Part shown: one piece after another, positions 15,511 through 28,319 of the stretch
Numbering within the stretch: the stretch's first letter is position 1
Layout of the letters: every line of letters starts with the position of its first letter
Assembly (NCBI RefSeq): GCF_000599865.1
Contig: NZ_JHAC01000018.1
Location: 1 to 59,912, forward strand
Reading direction: 5' to 3'
DNA from: Deinococcus phoenicis
GTDB lineage: Bacteria > Deinococcota > Deinococci > Deinococcales > Deinococcaceae
DNA: 59,912 bases
Notes under the pieces: model-generated
What the model was told of the DNA's origin: nothing
What the model saw: the letters and a program-made list of their open reading frames with translations, nothing else
Database searches by the model: none
Made by a program: the position numbers and the translations under genes

Positions 15511-17301
15511 ATGAAGCCGCAGGCCATTTTCCTCTCATCGGTCCTGTCGTGCGGTCTGGCAGGGTCCTGGGCTGAGGCGCAGGCAGATCCCTTCCAGCGC
15601 GCAGCTCCGGTCCAGGCTGCACCCAACCTGCGCACGTCCCCTGCGCCCGCCGCAGCGGCGGGAACGCCAGGCAACCTCAACAACCTGACCGGGGTGCCGA
15701 GCGTGACGTTCGGCACCCCGCGTTCCAGCAGTGACGGGAGCCAGACCCGGGTGGTGTTCGACCTGACGCCCGGCGTGACCTATACCCTGACCCCGACCTT
15801 CGGGGGCCTGCGCATCGACGTGCGCGGGGCGCGGGTGTTGCCTGCCGTAACGGCCCGGCTGGGGGCCAGCGTCACCGAGTACCGGGCGGGCGGCGGCCAG
15901 GTGACGCTGGTCACGCCCTTTCCGCTCTCGCTGACCGACGGTTGGCGGGCCAGCGAGGCGACGCTGGCCTCGGGCACCCGGGTCCTGATCCTGGAGTTCG
16001 GGCCGACCCTGGCGGGTGGGGCCAGCCCTTCGCTGCTCGCCCTGGTCCGCACGTCCGCCGCGCCCGCGACGCCCGCGCAGACCCAGGCGCTCACGGCGCC
16101 GGTCGGCACGGCGCCGGCGAATCTGCCCCTCGCGGCCCAGTTGCCGCCGGGCGATACGGTGCCGTCGGCCTCCAGGAGCAGCCTGCCGCCCCCCGCCCCG
16201 GCCCTGCCCGGCCAGGACCCCGCCCGGCCCAGTGCCCTCGCGGGCCGCGCTCCGGGCCTGTTGCAGCCCGGGGCAAGCCTCACGCCGCCGCGCGTGGGTA
16301 AGAATCCCGGCATGACGCGGGTGGTGCTGGACCTGCCACCCGGCGTGACCTACCGCATGGTGCCCGGCAGCCTGGGCCTGCGGGTGGACCTGGACGGGGT
16401 GACGGCCAGCCAGCTGACCGCGCAGAACGTCAGCCCCGAGGTGCGCGCCTGGCGCTACGAGCCGACGGTGGGGGGCGTGACCGTGACGCTGCTGACGGGC
16501 ACGTCGCTGACCGACCGCAGCGGGTGGCGGGCGCAACTGGTCCCGCCGACCGAGGGCAGCGACCGTTCGCGGCTGGCCATCGATCTCTCGCCCGCCCTGG
16601 CCGATCTCACGCCGCTGAGCGCCCGCGAGCGCGTCCTGGCGACTGTTCCGCGCGTCAGCGCCATCGGCGGGACGGCGATTCTGGCCTTCAGCGCGAGCAT
16701 GATGCAGCCGCGCGTCGTGATCGATGCGGGCCACGGGGGGCGCGACCCGGGCGCGGTCGGCTCCATTGTCGAGAAGCAGGTCACGCTCGACGTGGCGCTG
16801 CGGGTGCGGGAGCTGCTGCGGGTGGCGGGCGTGGACGCGGTGCTGACCCGCGACAGCGACCGCGAGCTGAACCCCAACAAGAACACCGATCTGGAGATGC
16901 GCGCCGCGATGGGCACGCCGGGAACCCAGATGTTTCTGAGCATCCACGTGAACGCGATGCCCGCCGCCAACGCCCTGCGCGGCTACGGCGTCGAGACGTG
17001 GTGGAATCCCAACCACCCGCTGTCGAGCAGCTTCGCCGCCCTGATCCAGAAGAACGTCGTGGCGGTCACGGGCGCGTTCCCGCAGGGCCTGCGGAACAAC
17101 CGCTCGCTCTCGGTGCTGCGCAACAGCCGGATTCCCGCCGCACTGGTGGAGATCGGCTACACCAGTCATCCGGTCGACGGCCTGAACCTCAAGGACAGCA
17201 ATTACCTCGACCGGGTGGCGCTCGGCATCGCCCAGGGCATCCGCGAGGCGCTGGTGACGGGCGTCACGGCGGGCGGCGCAGTGGGCGGCGCGGGCAAGTA
17301 A
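15511..17301 (+). CDS. N-acetylmuramoyl-L-alanine amidase with AMIN domains
   Basis: Exported zinc amidase that cuts the bond between muramic acid and the peptide stem of peptidoglycan; 596 residues. It has an N-terminal signal peptide (about 1-24), then two AMIN-type beta domains (about 60-165 and 255-360) separated by a Pro/Ala linker. Each AMIN domain has the same TRVV-DLPGVTY opening, and these normally target the enzyme to the wall or division site. The Amidase_3 domain fills 398-590: zinc ligands His408 (DAGHGG), Glu421 and His479 (SIHVN), with catalytic Glu547 (VEIGY). All are intact. It probably takes part in cell separation. Confidence 0.94.
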   Translation: MKPQAIFLSSVLSCGLAGSWAEAQADPFQRAAPVQAAPNLRTSPAPAAAAGTPGNLNNLTGVPSVTFGTPRSSSDGSQTRVVFDLTPGVTYTLTPTFGGLRIDVRGARVLPAVTARLGASVTEYRAGGGQVTLVTPFPLSLTDGWRASEATLASGTRVLILEFGPTLAGGASPSLLALVRTSAAPATPAQTQALTAPVGTAPANLPLAAQLPPGDTVPSASRSSLPPPAPALPGQDPARPSALAGRAPGLLQPGASLTPPRVGKNPGMTRVVLDLPPGVTYRMVPGSLGLRVDLDGVTASQLTAQNVSPEVRAWRYEPTVGGVTVTLLTGTSLTDRSGWRAQLVPPTEGSDRSRLAIDLSPALADLTPLSARERVLATVPRVSAIGGTAILAFSASMMQPRVVIDAGHGGRDPGAVGSIVEKQVTLDVALRVRELLRVAGVDAVLTRDSDRELNPNKNTDLEMRAAMGTPGTQMFLSIHVNAMPAANALRGYGVETWWNPNHPLSSSFAALIQKNVVAVTGAFPQGLRNNRSLSVLRNSRIPAALVEIGYTSHPVDGLNLKDSNYLDRVALGIAQGIREALVTGVTAGGAVGGAGK

Positions 17302-17333
17302 GCCGCCCACTCCCAGGAGAGCAGCCGGCGCGG

Positions 17334-17372
17334 GGCGGGACACACGGAGAGAGGCCCAGCGTCCCGCCTTCT
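17334..17372 (+). terminator. Probable amidase gene terminator
   Basis: GGCGGGAC (17334-17341) pairs perfectly with GTCCCGCC (17361-17368), then TTCTCG. It lies 33 nt past the amidase stop in the gap between convergent genes. Confidence 0.5.
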
Positions 17373-17447
17373 CGCGTGGAGGGTGGGGCCTGGGCCTCGA
17401 AGCAAGGGGCCTGAAAAAGCCGGTGGTCTGAAGGGGAGGATTGGCCC

Positions 17448-18710
<1,263 letters not shown>

Positions 18711-18730
18711 GCCGCCCACTCTAGCCGCCG

Positions 18731-18766
18731 GAAACAGGAAACCTCCTGCGAACAGCGCGCAGGAGG
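18731..18766 (-). terminator. rpoZ terminator
   Basis: On the minus strand CCTCCTGC (18766-18759) pairs with GCAGGAGG (18749-18742), followed by TTTCCTGTTT. It lies between rpoZ and the antiporter promoter. Confidence 0.75.
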
Positions 18767-18780
18767 CGTCTCAAAGTCGA

Positions 18781-18850
18781 ACCGTCTGACGGCTCAAAAC
18801 CTGGTCGTGCTGGTTTCTCCAGCCGTCCGACGGTTTGACGGTCAGACGGT
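18781..18850. repeat. Palindrome cluster downstream of rpoZ
   Basis: ACCGTCTGAC (18781-18790) is perfectly inverted at GTCAGACGGT (18841-18850). The 11-nt palindrome CCGTCNGACGG occurs at 18782-18792 (N=T) and 18823-18833 (N=C), and related GACGGT copies follow. Role unknown; it may help 3'-end formation of rpoZ mRNA. Confidence 0.55.
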
Positions 18851-18864
18851 GGGCCACTTCAGCT

Positions 18865-19164
<300 letters not shown>

Positions 19165-19252
19165 GGTTAAACCCCTTTCGGCCCGGTCATCCCTGCGGAT
19201 ACCGGCACGTCTTCGCGCTGCCTGTCTTGCGGCGGGGCGCTCTCAGCCGCTC

Positions 19253-19282
19253 AGTCTACCCCGGCGCGGCAGGTCGAACCAA
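19253..19282 (-). promoter_or_regulatory. rpoZ promoter
   Basis: Minus-strand TTGGTT (19282-19277), an 18-nt spacer, and TAGACT (19258-19253). The transcript would carry a leader of roughly 80 nt, consistent with the Shine-Dalgarno of rpoZ. Confidence 0.5.
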
Positions 19283-19327
19283 CGGTGAAGCACACCTTGT
19301 GCCGGGGCTGCGGGGCATTCCGGGACC

Positions 19328-20032
<705 letters not shown>

Positions 20033-20108
20033 CCGTCCAGCGTACACGGACGAGCGCGCGGATGGGCGCTGCGGGCCACCCACCGCCGGCAGAGCCGGGG
20101 CGGGGCAT

Positions 20109-20801
20109 TTACCCGGGCGGGCCGAGAAGGGTTTCGGGGTCGTCCGGGTCCAGGGGGGCGAGGGCTGTCTGGATCAGGTAGGGCCGTTTTCCCTCGCGCC
20201 CGGTGCCCTGCTGGCCGAGCCGCTCCCGGAGGGCGTCCAGCGCCTCCTGAACCTGACGGGCCGCCGCGTCGTCCAGCCACAGCACGCCCATGTAGTCTCC
20301 GCCGATGTGGTGCTCGCGCAGCGCGGCATAGGTCCGGGCATCCGGCATGAACGTCTCCGAATGCACCTCGCCGCCCGTGCTGCGGTACAGCAGGCGGGCA
20401 TTCAGGGGGAGGTGGGCGAGGCCCCGCGCCCCGGCCCGCGCCCGCAACCGGTCGAAGGGGAGGCCGTGCCGGGCGATCTGCGCTTCCAGGTCCGCGAAGG
20501 GCGTCAGGTGAAAGGGAATGCGGAAGCCGCCCGGCGCGCGGTAAAGCCGGATGGCGCGGCCCGCCCGCTGCCGCTCGCCCGCCCCTTCCAGCAGGCCCGC
20601 CGCCCTGAGCTGCCGGACGCGGTAGAGCATCCGTTCCACGCTGACGCCCGCTTCCCGCGCCGCCTCCGCCGCCCCGAGCGTCCGCCCGATAAAGGGTTCG
20701 AGGTGCCGCAGCGCCGCCGGGTCGCTCAGCAGCCGCGCTTGCCGGGGCGTACGGACCTCGAACCACTCGCCGTCGAAGGAACCCAAAATGGTATGCGGCA
20801 T
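20109..20801 (-). CDS. Winged-helix (ArsR-like) regulatory protein
   Basis: Predicted 230-residue transcription factor. The N-terminal half (about 20-90) reads as a winged helix: DPAALRHLEPFIGRTLGAAE, then AAREAGVSVERMLYRVRQLR with the recognition helix, then LRAAGLLEGAGE. The C-terminal half resembles a ligand-sensing domain but no family is recognised. The ATG at 20799-20801 lies 7 nt after a minus-strand TACCCT -10 box. The start codons of this gene and the divergent MFS transporter are only 30 bp apart and their -10 boxes overlap, so it probably controls that transporter and itself. Confidence 0.75.
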   Translation of the reverse strand: MPHTILGSFDGEWFEVRTPRQARLLSDPAALRHLEPFIGRTLGAAEAAREAGVSVERMLYRVRQLRAAGLLEGAGERQRAGRAIRLYRAPGGFRIPFHLTPFADLEAQIARHGLPFDRLRARAGARGLAHLPLNARLLYRSTGGEVHSETFMPDARTYAALREHHIGGDYMGVLWLDDAAARQVQEALDALRERLGQQGTGREGKRPYLIQTALAPLDPDDPETLLGPPG

Positions 20802-20808
20802 TTTCGGG

Positions 20809-20818
20809 AGGGTACGCC
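20809..20818. promoter_or_regulatory. Overlapping divergent -10 boxes
   Basis: Minus-strand TACCCT (20814-20809) and plus-strand TACGCC (20813-20818) share two bases. Both lie in the 30-bp gap between the HTH gene and the MFS gene, so the two promoters should compete for polymerase. Confidence 0.5.
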
Positions 20819-20831
20819 GGACGCTGGGGGC

Positions 20832-22070
20832 ATGACCAGCCCCACTGCCTCTCCCGGCCTGCCCCGCGCCTTCTGGACGTATGGGGCGGGCGTGACCCTC
20901 ACCGCACTGGGAGACGCCACCGTCTCGGTCGCCCTGCCCTTCCTGGCCCTCGCCACGCCGCCGGGCGGGGGAGCCGGAGCGGTCGGCCTGGTGGTGCTGG
21001 CGGGCAGCCTGCCCCGGTTTCTCGCGCCGCTGCTGGGCGGCCTGGCGGACCGGCTGGCCCCGCGCGGCCTGCTGGCCCTCAGCACGGGGGTGCGGGCGCT
21101 GGCCGTCGCGGCGGCGGGCCTGCTGGTCGGGGCGGGCCTGCTGCCGCTGGCGGCGCTGCTGGTCCTGGCCTTTCTGAACGGGCTGCTTTCCACGCTGGCC
21201 TACGCGACCGGGAGCGCCCTGGTGCCGCGCCTGGTCGCCCCGCACCTGCTGGCCCGCGCGAACAGCCTGAACAGCGGCGCACTGATGGGGGCACCCCTGC
21301 TGGGGTACGGCCTGGGCGGCCTGCTGATCCACCTATTCGGCGCGGGCGGCACGCTGCTGGTCAGTGCGCCGCTGATTCTGGGCCTAGCCCTCGCCGCGCT
21401 GGCGCTGCCGACCCTGCCCGGGGCCGGGGGCGGTGGACGCGTTCAGCCCCTCGCCGACTTCCGGGAAGGGCTGGGCGTGATTCGCCGCTCGCCGCTGCTG
21501 CTGGCCCTGCTGGGCATGAGCTTTGCGCTGAATCTCGCCATGAACGTGATGAACGTGCGCGCGCCGCTGCACCTGACGGCCTTTGGCAGGGGCGCACCCG
21601 ACTACGCCATCTTCGAGATGCTGATCTCGGGCGGGGTGCTGGCCGGGATCGCGCTGGTCACGCCCCTGGCCGGGCGCTGGAGCCTCGACGTTCTGATCGG
21701 CGCGGGCCGCTGGGTGCTGGTGCTGGGCACGCTGGGCTTCGTGTTCACGCCCGTCCCGGTCTGGTGGGGCGCGGCGGCGGTCTTCGGGCTGGGCCTGGGG
21801 CTGCTGGAGGTCGCCGCCACCACCCGCTCGCAGCAGCTCGTGCCGGACGGTCTGCGCGGCCGGGTGGTCGGGGCGCTGATGGGTGTGAATGCCGTCGGCC
21901 TGAGCCTGGGCGCGGCGCTGGCCGCCCGGCCCCCGGGCACCCCCACGCTGATGCTGGGCCTGGGCCTCATCCTAGCGCTGCTGGCCCTGGGCTGGACGGC
22001 GGCGCTGCGGGCGGAGAGGCGGCGCGCCGCTCCCCTGGCGGGCCTCCCCGGGGGAGCGGCAACGGAATGA
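20832..22070 (+). CDS. MFS transporter (probable drug efflux)
   Basis: Inner-membrane major facilitator superfamily protein, 412 residues with about 12 hydrophobic segments and a central loop near residue 200. Recognisable MFS features are LTALGDATVSVALPF in helix 1, the GGLADRLAPRGLL loop between helices 2 and 3, and FAREGL-like DFREGLGVIRRSPLL before helix 7, typical of the MFS subgroup related to macrolide and enterobactin exporters. The ATG at 20832 is the first that gives a short cytoplasmic tail. It is divergent from a winged-helix regulator, a common drug-pump arrangement. Substrate not predictable. Confidence 0.88.
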   Translation: MTSPTASPGLPRAFWTYGAGVTLTALGDATVSVALPFLALATPPGGGAGAVGLVVLAGSLPRFLAPLLGGLADRLAPRGLLALSTGVRALAVAAAGLLVGAGLLPLAALLVLAFLNGLLSTLAYATGSALVPRLVAPHLLARANSLNSGALMGAPLLGYGLGGLLIHLFGAGGTLLVSAPLILGLALAALALPTLPGAGGGGRVQPLADFREGLGVIRRSPLLLALLGMSFALNLAMNVMNVRAPLHLTAFGRGAPDYAIFEMLISGGVLAGIALVTPLAGRWSLDVLIGAGRWVLVLGTLGFVFTPVPVWWGAAAVFGLGLGLLEVAATTRSQQLVPDGLRGRVVGALMGVNAVGLSLGAALAARPPGTPTLMLGLGLILALLALGWTAALRAERRRAAPLAGLPGGAATE

Positions 22071-22095
22071 CCTGCGGGCCTCTGCCCCGGGGCGT

Positions 22096-22275
22096 TCAGC
22101 CGTCCTCGTCCGTCGGTTCCTTGTGGGGCAGCATGGGCGTGAGGCGGGCGTGTTCGTCCGTCGGCGTGATGTTCTCCCGTTCTTCCCGGCTGGGGCCGGT
22201 GTCCAGGCCGCTGATCACGACTTCGCCGCGCGCCTCGTCCTGAGGCTCCGGTGGCCGGTCGGGTTGTTGGGTCAT
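22096..22275 (-). CDS. Small acidic protein of unknown function
   Basis: Complete 59-codon gene: ATG at 22273-22275, TGA at 22096-22098. A TACCCT -10 box lies 5 nt upstream on the minus strand, matching the leaderless pattern of neighbouring genes. The product is strongly acidic and hydrophilic, starts MTQQPDRPPEPQDEARG and ends KEPTDEDG, with no hydrophobic core, so it is probably disordered. It is convergent with the MFS gene and lies just downstream of the nucleotidyltransferase gene on the same strand. No family recognised. Confidence 0.6.
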   Translation of the reverse strand: MTQQPDRPPEPQDEARGEVVISGLDTGPSREERENITPTDEHARLTPMLPHKEPTDEDG

Positions 22276-22317
22276 GCCCCAGGGTACGGCAGGGGTGGGG
22301 GCAGGTGATGTGTGTCC

Positions 22318-23355
22318 CTAGACCCGCAGGACGCTGTGATCCCCCACCACGATCTGCAAACCCAGGTCGGTCGGTGCGGCAACGGTGGCATACCGGCCGA
22401 TGACGGCGCGCCGCAGGGGCCGGGTGGGCCGGCACACCGCCGCGTGTTCGTCGATCAGGGTGTCGGACAGGACCGCGCCCTCGACCTGCGCGTGCGGCCC
22501 GATGCTGACGTTCGGCCCGAGGGTGCTGCCGCGCACGCTGGCCCCCGCACCAACCAGCACGGGGCCGGTCAACGTGCAGTCCTGCACCGTCGCGCCCGCC
22601 TCCACCACGACCGGGCCGCTGAGGTGGCTCTCCCGCACGTCGCCGTCCACCCGGGAAGGCAGGCCCGCCAGAAAATGCGCGCTGGCGGTCAGCAGGTCGG
22701 CGGGGGTGCCCGCGTCGCTCCAGAACCCCGCGAAGGGCACCGCCCGCACCCGCCCGCCCGCCGCGACCACCCGCAGCAGCGCCTGGGGAAACTCGATCTC
22801 GCCGCGCACGCTGGGTTCCAGCTGCGCCACCTCCTCCAGCACGTGCGGGTGAAAGGCGAACACGCCGCAGGCCGCCAGGTCGCTTTGCGGGCGGCGCGGC
22901 TTCTCGTCGAGGCGGGTCAGCCAGCCTTCCTGCACGACCGCCACCCCGTAGGCGCTGGGGTCGGGCACGCGCTTGACGCCCAGGGCGGCGTCGGCCCCGT
23001 CCAGCGCGTCCACCAGGGGCCGCAGGGAGTCCGCGAACAGGTTGTCGCCCAGGTACAGCAGACCCGGGCCGCCTTCCAGAAAGGCGCGCGCCGCCAGGAC
23101 CGCGTGTCCGGTGCCGCGCGGTTCCTCCTGCCGCAGGAAGGTCAGCGGCCCCTCGCCCCGGGTGGCGGCGCGCAGGGCGGCCTCGCTGGCGGGGCTGGTG
23201 ACCACCGCGACCTCCCCGGCGCCGGCGGCCCGCAGCGCCCGCACCGCCCGCGCGATGATCGGCACGCCCGCGATGGGCACGGCGGGTTTGGGCCGGCCGG
23301 CACTGACCGGAAGGAGACGGCTGCCACGACCGGCAGCGAGGATCACGCCTTTCAT
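22318..23355 (-). CDS. Sugar-1-phosphate nucleotidyltransferase (RmlA-like, long form)
   Basis: Predicted glucose-1-phosphate thymidylyltransferase or related enzyme making an activated sugar for surface polysaccharides; 345 residues. The N-terminal nucleotidyltransferase domain starts MKGVILAAGRGSRLLP, the nucleotide-binding signature, and contains YLGDNLFAD and RVPDPSAYGVAVV. The C-terminal third (about 235-330) is a left-handed beta-helix of hexapeptide repeats, as in the long archaeal-type enzymes. The ATG at 23353-23355 lies 12 nt after a minus-strand TATACT box. No other sugar-nucleotide genes are adjacent, so the exact sugar is uncertain. Confidence 0.88.
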   Translation of the reverse strand: MKGVILAAGRGSRLLPVSAGRPKPAVPIAGVPIIARAVRALRAAGAGEVAVVTSPASEAALRAATRGEGPLTFLRQEEPRGTGHAVLAARAFLEGGPGLLYLGDNLFADSLRPLVDALDGADAALGVKRVPDPSAYGVAVVQEGWLTRLDEKPRRPQSDLAACGVFAFHPHVLEEVAQLEPSVRGEIEFPQALLRVVAAGGRVRAVPFAGFWSDAGTPADLLTASAHFLAGLPSRVDGDVRESHLSGPVVVEAGATVQDCTLTGPVLVGAGASVRGSTLGPNVSIGPHAQVEGAVLSDTLIDEHAAVCRPTRPLRRAVIGRYATVAAPTDLGLQIVVGDHSVLRV

Positions 23356-23422
23356 ATGGATGGGCCGAGTATAGCCGCCGACCTGTGAGAGAGCGGAAAG
23401 AGCGGGAGGAGCGGCGGCGGGG

Positions 23423-24349
<927 letters not shown>

Positions 24350-24470
24350 GGGGGCATTCTAGGCGGGGCGGCCCCGGGCGCAAGGGTTCCGGGCGTAAGG
24401 TTCTCCGGTGTGTTGCGGCTCGGGGTGCCGCCCACAGCTTTGCCGCCCGCGCCTCCGCTACCCTGCGCGC

Positions 24471-24749
24471 ATGACCTCCCCCGCGCCGCAGGGCATCGCC
24501 TTCACGCTCGACGGCGTGGACGAACTGACCTTTACCCGCATCCTGCGCGACGTGCTGGGCGACGCGGCCTTTGCCCGGCCCCTCCAGGTGCAGGCCCAGG
24601 AACCGCGCCCCGGCCGGCCCGCGCGCCTGACGCTGGTGTTCTGGCCGCAGGACCGCACCCGGGCGGTGCAGGCGATGCAGCGGCTCAAGACCCTGCTTCT
24701 GCGCCACGGCGTGCAGGTGGATTCGGTGCAGGTGCCCGGGGGAAGCTGA
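24471..24749 (+). CDS. Conserved hypothetical protein
   Basis: 92-residue soluble protein with no recognised family. It is an alpha/beta-type sequence: a short N-terminal strand (GIAFTLDG), helix VDELTFTRILRDVLG, strand RLTLVFWP, then a basic helix AVQAMQRLKTLLLRHGVQV. The ATG at 24471 follows a TACCCT -10 box by about 7 nt. An upstream in-frame ATG at 24408 would add a Cys/Arg-rich segment unlike real protein and was rejected. It lies between a divergent hydrolase gene and a response regulator. Confidence 0.65.
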   Translation: MTSPAPQGIAFTLDGVDELTFTRILRDVLGDAAFARPLQVQAQEPRPGRPARLTLVFWPQDRTRAVQAMQRLKTLLLRHGVQVDSVQVPGGS

Positions 24750-24818
24750 CGGGGCGTTAAGAGTGCATAAACCGCCTCAGTCACCCGCCCCGCCCATCCC
24801 GGCCCCTACCATGACCGG

Positions 24819-24852
<34 letters not shown>

Positions 24853-24853
24853 C

Positions 24854-25522
<669 letters not shown>

Positions 25523-25544
25523 GGCGGCGCGCGACGAGGGGGAG

Positions 25545-25570
25545 GCCCTGCCGGTAAGGTGGGGCTTTTT
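25545..25570 (+). terminator. Response regulator gene terminator
   Basis: GCCCTGCC (25545-25552), loop GGTAA, GGTGGGGC (25558-25565), pairing over 8 bp with two G-U wobbles, then five T residues (25566-25570). Confidence 0.75.
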
Positions 25571-25699
25571 GCCTTGCCGGTGGGGCGGGGCATGCCCGGG
25601 CTGACCGCCTGCCCCGGAGGTTCCCGCCCGGCCGCTGCGTAAACGTTCCCGCAACCGGGCCTCGCTGGTGTAGCGAAGGGGAGGTGTTACCCTCGGCAC

Positions 25700-26152
25700 A
25701 TGCGGACCGTCGTCCTGATCGTCATCGTGGTGCTCGCCGTGCTGTTCGCGGTGCTGAACCGGCACGCCCTGATGTTCGGACATACGCTCAACCTGGGTTT
25801 CGTGACGTACACGGGCGTCCCGCTGGGCTTGATCCTGCTGCTGACCGCCCTCGCGCTGGCGCTGATCTTCTACTTCTGGGCCGGGGTGGCGGGCCTGCGC
25901 GCCCAGGCCGACAGCGCGCGGCTGCTCCGCGACATGGAGGCGCTGCGGGTCAACCTCGACAGTCAGGAAAGCAGCCGCTTCGCGCAGTTGCAGATGTACC
26001 TGGATGAGCGCTTCCACACGCTGGGAAACGGCGCGGCCACCCCCTCCAGCGCCGATCTGGCGACCGTGAATGCCCGCCTCGACGCCCTTCAGCGCGACGT
26101 GAACGTGCAACTCGCGCAGATCGACGATTACCTCAAGCGCCGCCTGGGCTGA
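25700..26152 (+). CDS. LapA-domain membrane protein
   Basis: 150-residue inner-membrane protein of the LapA (lipopolysaccharide assembly protein A) domain class. Two transmembrane helices (about 3-20 and 42-65) are joined by a short loop with NRHALMFGHTLNLGFVTY. A cytoplasmic coiled-coil tail follows (ADSARLLRDMEALRVNLDS and the region to the C-terminus). Deinococci lack classical LPS, so a general envelope role is more likely than LPS assembly. The ATG at 25700 lies 6 nt after a TACCCT -10 box. It is upstream of accD, which has its own promoter. Confidence 0.82.
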   Translation: MRTVVLIVIVVLAVLFAVLNRHALMFGHTLNLGFVTYTGVPLGLILLLTALALALIFYFWAGVAGLRAQADSARLLRDMEALRVNLDSQESSRFAQLQMYLDERFHTLGNGAATPSSADLATVNARLDALQRDVNVQLAQIDDYLKRRLG

Positions 26153-26247
26153 CCTGCCTGCCTTCTCCCCGGCCCCTCCGCCCGCCGGCAAGGGGCCGGT
26201 GCGCCTGCGGGCTTGCACCCGGTTCAGTCGCCTGCGCCGTGCCCGTC

Positions 26248-26253
26248 TAGAAT
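26248..26253 (+). promoter_or_regulatory. accDA -10 box
   Basis: TAGAAT at 26248-26253 with a -35-like TTCAGT at 26223-26228 (19-nt spacer). The transcript would have a leader of about 35 nt carrying the accD Shine-Dalgarno AAGGAG. Confidence 0.45.
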
Positions 26254-26277
26254 GGCGCGGGAAAGCGTGTCTTTCCT

Positions 26278-27143
<866 letters not shown>

Positions 27144-27147
<4 letters not shown>

Positions 27148-28088
27148 CCGCCGCCGACACGCTGACCAAGCTGGAAGCCCGCGTGCGCGACCTGGAAACC
27201 ACCGCCCGCGAAACCGGACAGAACCTCGACGCGGCCCTGACGCCGCTGCGGGCCGAGGTGCAGCGCCTGCGCGCCGAGAAAAGCGCCAACCTGTCGCGCT
27301 GGGACCGGGTCCAGCTGGCCCGCACGCCGGGGCGGCCCACCGCGCTCGATTACGTCGAGCGGCTCTGCACCGACTTCACCGAGCTGCACGGCGACCGGGC
27401 CTACGGCGACGATCCCGCCCTGATCGGTGGCCCGGCGCGCTGGCAGGGCACACCCGTCATGCTGCTGCTCCAGCAAAAGGGCCGCGACACCAAGAGCAAG
27501 ATCAAACGCCGTTTCGGCAGCGCCAACCCCGAAGGCTACCGCAAGGCCGTGCGCCTGATGGACCTAGCCGACCGCTTCGGGCTGCCGGTCGTGGCCCTGA
27601 TCGACACCCAGGGGGCGTACCCCGGCATCGAGGCCGAGGAACGCGGCCAGGGCTGGGCGATTGCCGAGAGCATTCAGCGGATGGTGCGCCTGCGGGTGCC
27701 CGCCGTCTGCGCCGTGATCGGTGAGGGCGGGTCGGGCGGGGCACTCGCCATCGGCGTCGGCAACCGGGTGCTGATTCAGGAAAACGCCTGGTACTCGGTG
27801 ATCTCGCCCGAGGGGGCCGCCAGCATCATCTGGAAGGACGCGGGCAAGGCCCCCGAGGCTGCCGAGGCGCTGAAGCTCACCGCCCCCGACCTGCTGGACC
27901 TGCGAATCGTCGAGGAGGTCATTCCCGAGCCGCCCGGCGGCGCGCATCTGGACATGGACGCCGCCGCCCAGGCATTGGGGGAGGCCGTCAGCCGCAACCT
28001 CGCGGACCTCGCCGGGCTGGACGGGGACGAGTTGCGGGCGCAACGGGCCGCCCGCTTCCGGGCGCTGGGAGCCTTTACCGAGAGCTAG
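27144..28088 (+). CDS. accA: Acetyl-CoA carboxylase carboxyltransferase subunit alpha
   Basis: Alpha subunit of the same carboxyltransferase, 314 residues. An N-terminal coiled helix ([16 protein letters not shown]) is followed by the family core [29 protein letters not shown], the [20 protein letters not shown] segment and [16 protein letters not shown]. The GTG at 27144 overlaps the accD stop (GTGA). The TAG stop (28086-28088) forms part of the left terminus of repeat element B, so the gene ends exactly where the element begins. accB and accC are not in the window. Confidence 0.95.
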
Positions 28089-28214
28089 GGCGGGGCGCAG
28101 AAAGGTTGCCACCTTTTGGCAACCTTTCCGAGCGGAGCGAGAAGCGCAAAAAGGGCGGCGCGCAGTGGAGTGGACGCCCGAGACATGCGGCAACGAAACG
28201 GAGCGCCGCCCTAG
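28085..28214 (+). repeat. Palindromic repeat element B, complete copy
   Basis: 130-bp element bounded by inverted termini CTAGGGCGG (28085-28093) and CCGCCCTAG (28206-28214). Inside, AAAGGTTGCC (28101-28110) pairs with GGCAACCTTT (28118-28127) to form a 10-bp hairpin, directly followed by CCGAGCGGAGCGAG. Further on GGGCGGCGC (28154-28162) can pair with GCGCCGCCC (28203-28211), competing with the terminal pairing. Size, CTAG ends, first hairpin and core CCGAGCGNAGCGAG are shared with element A. No coding capacity; probably a MITE-like or REP-like repeat. Confidence 0.75.
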
Positions 28215-28319
28215 GAACGGGGCGGACGGAGGTGGAGCGGTGGGGCGCAGAGGCCCAGCCTGCTCCACCTCCTCAATTTTTGGGGACGCCTTTGCCGCCC
28301 CGGCGCGGTACGCTGATCC

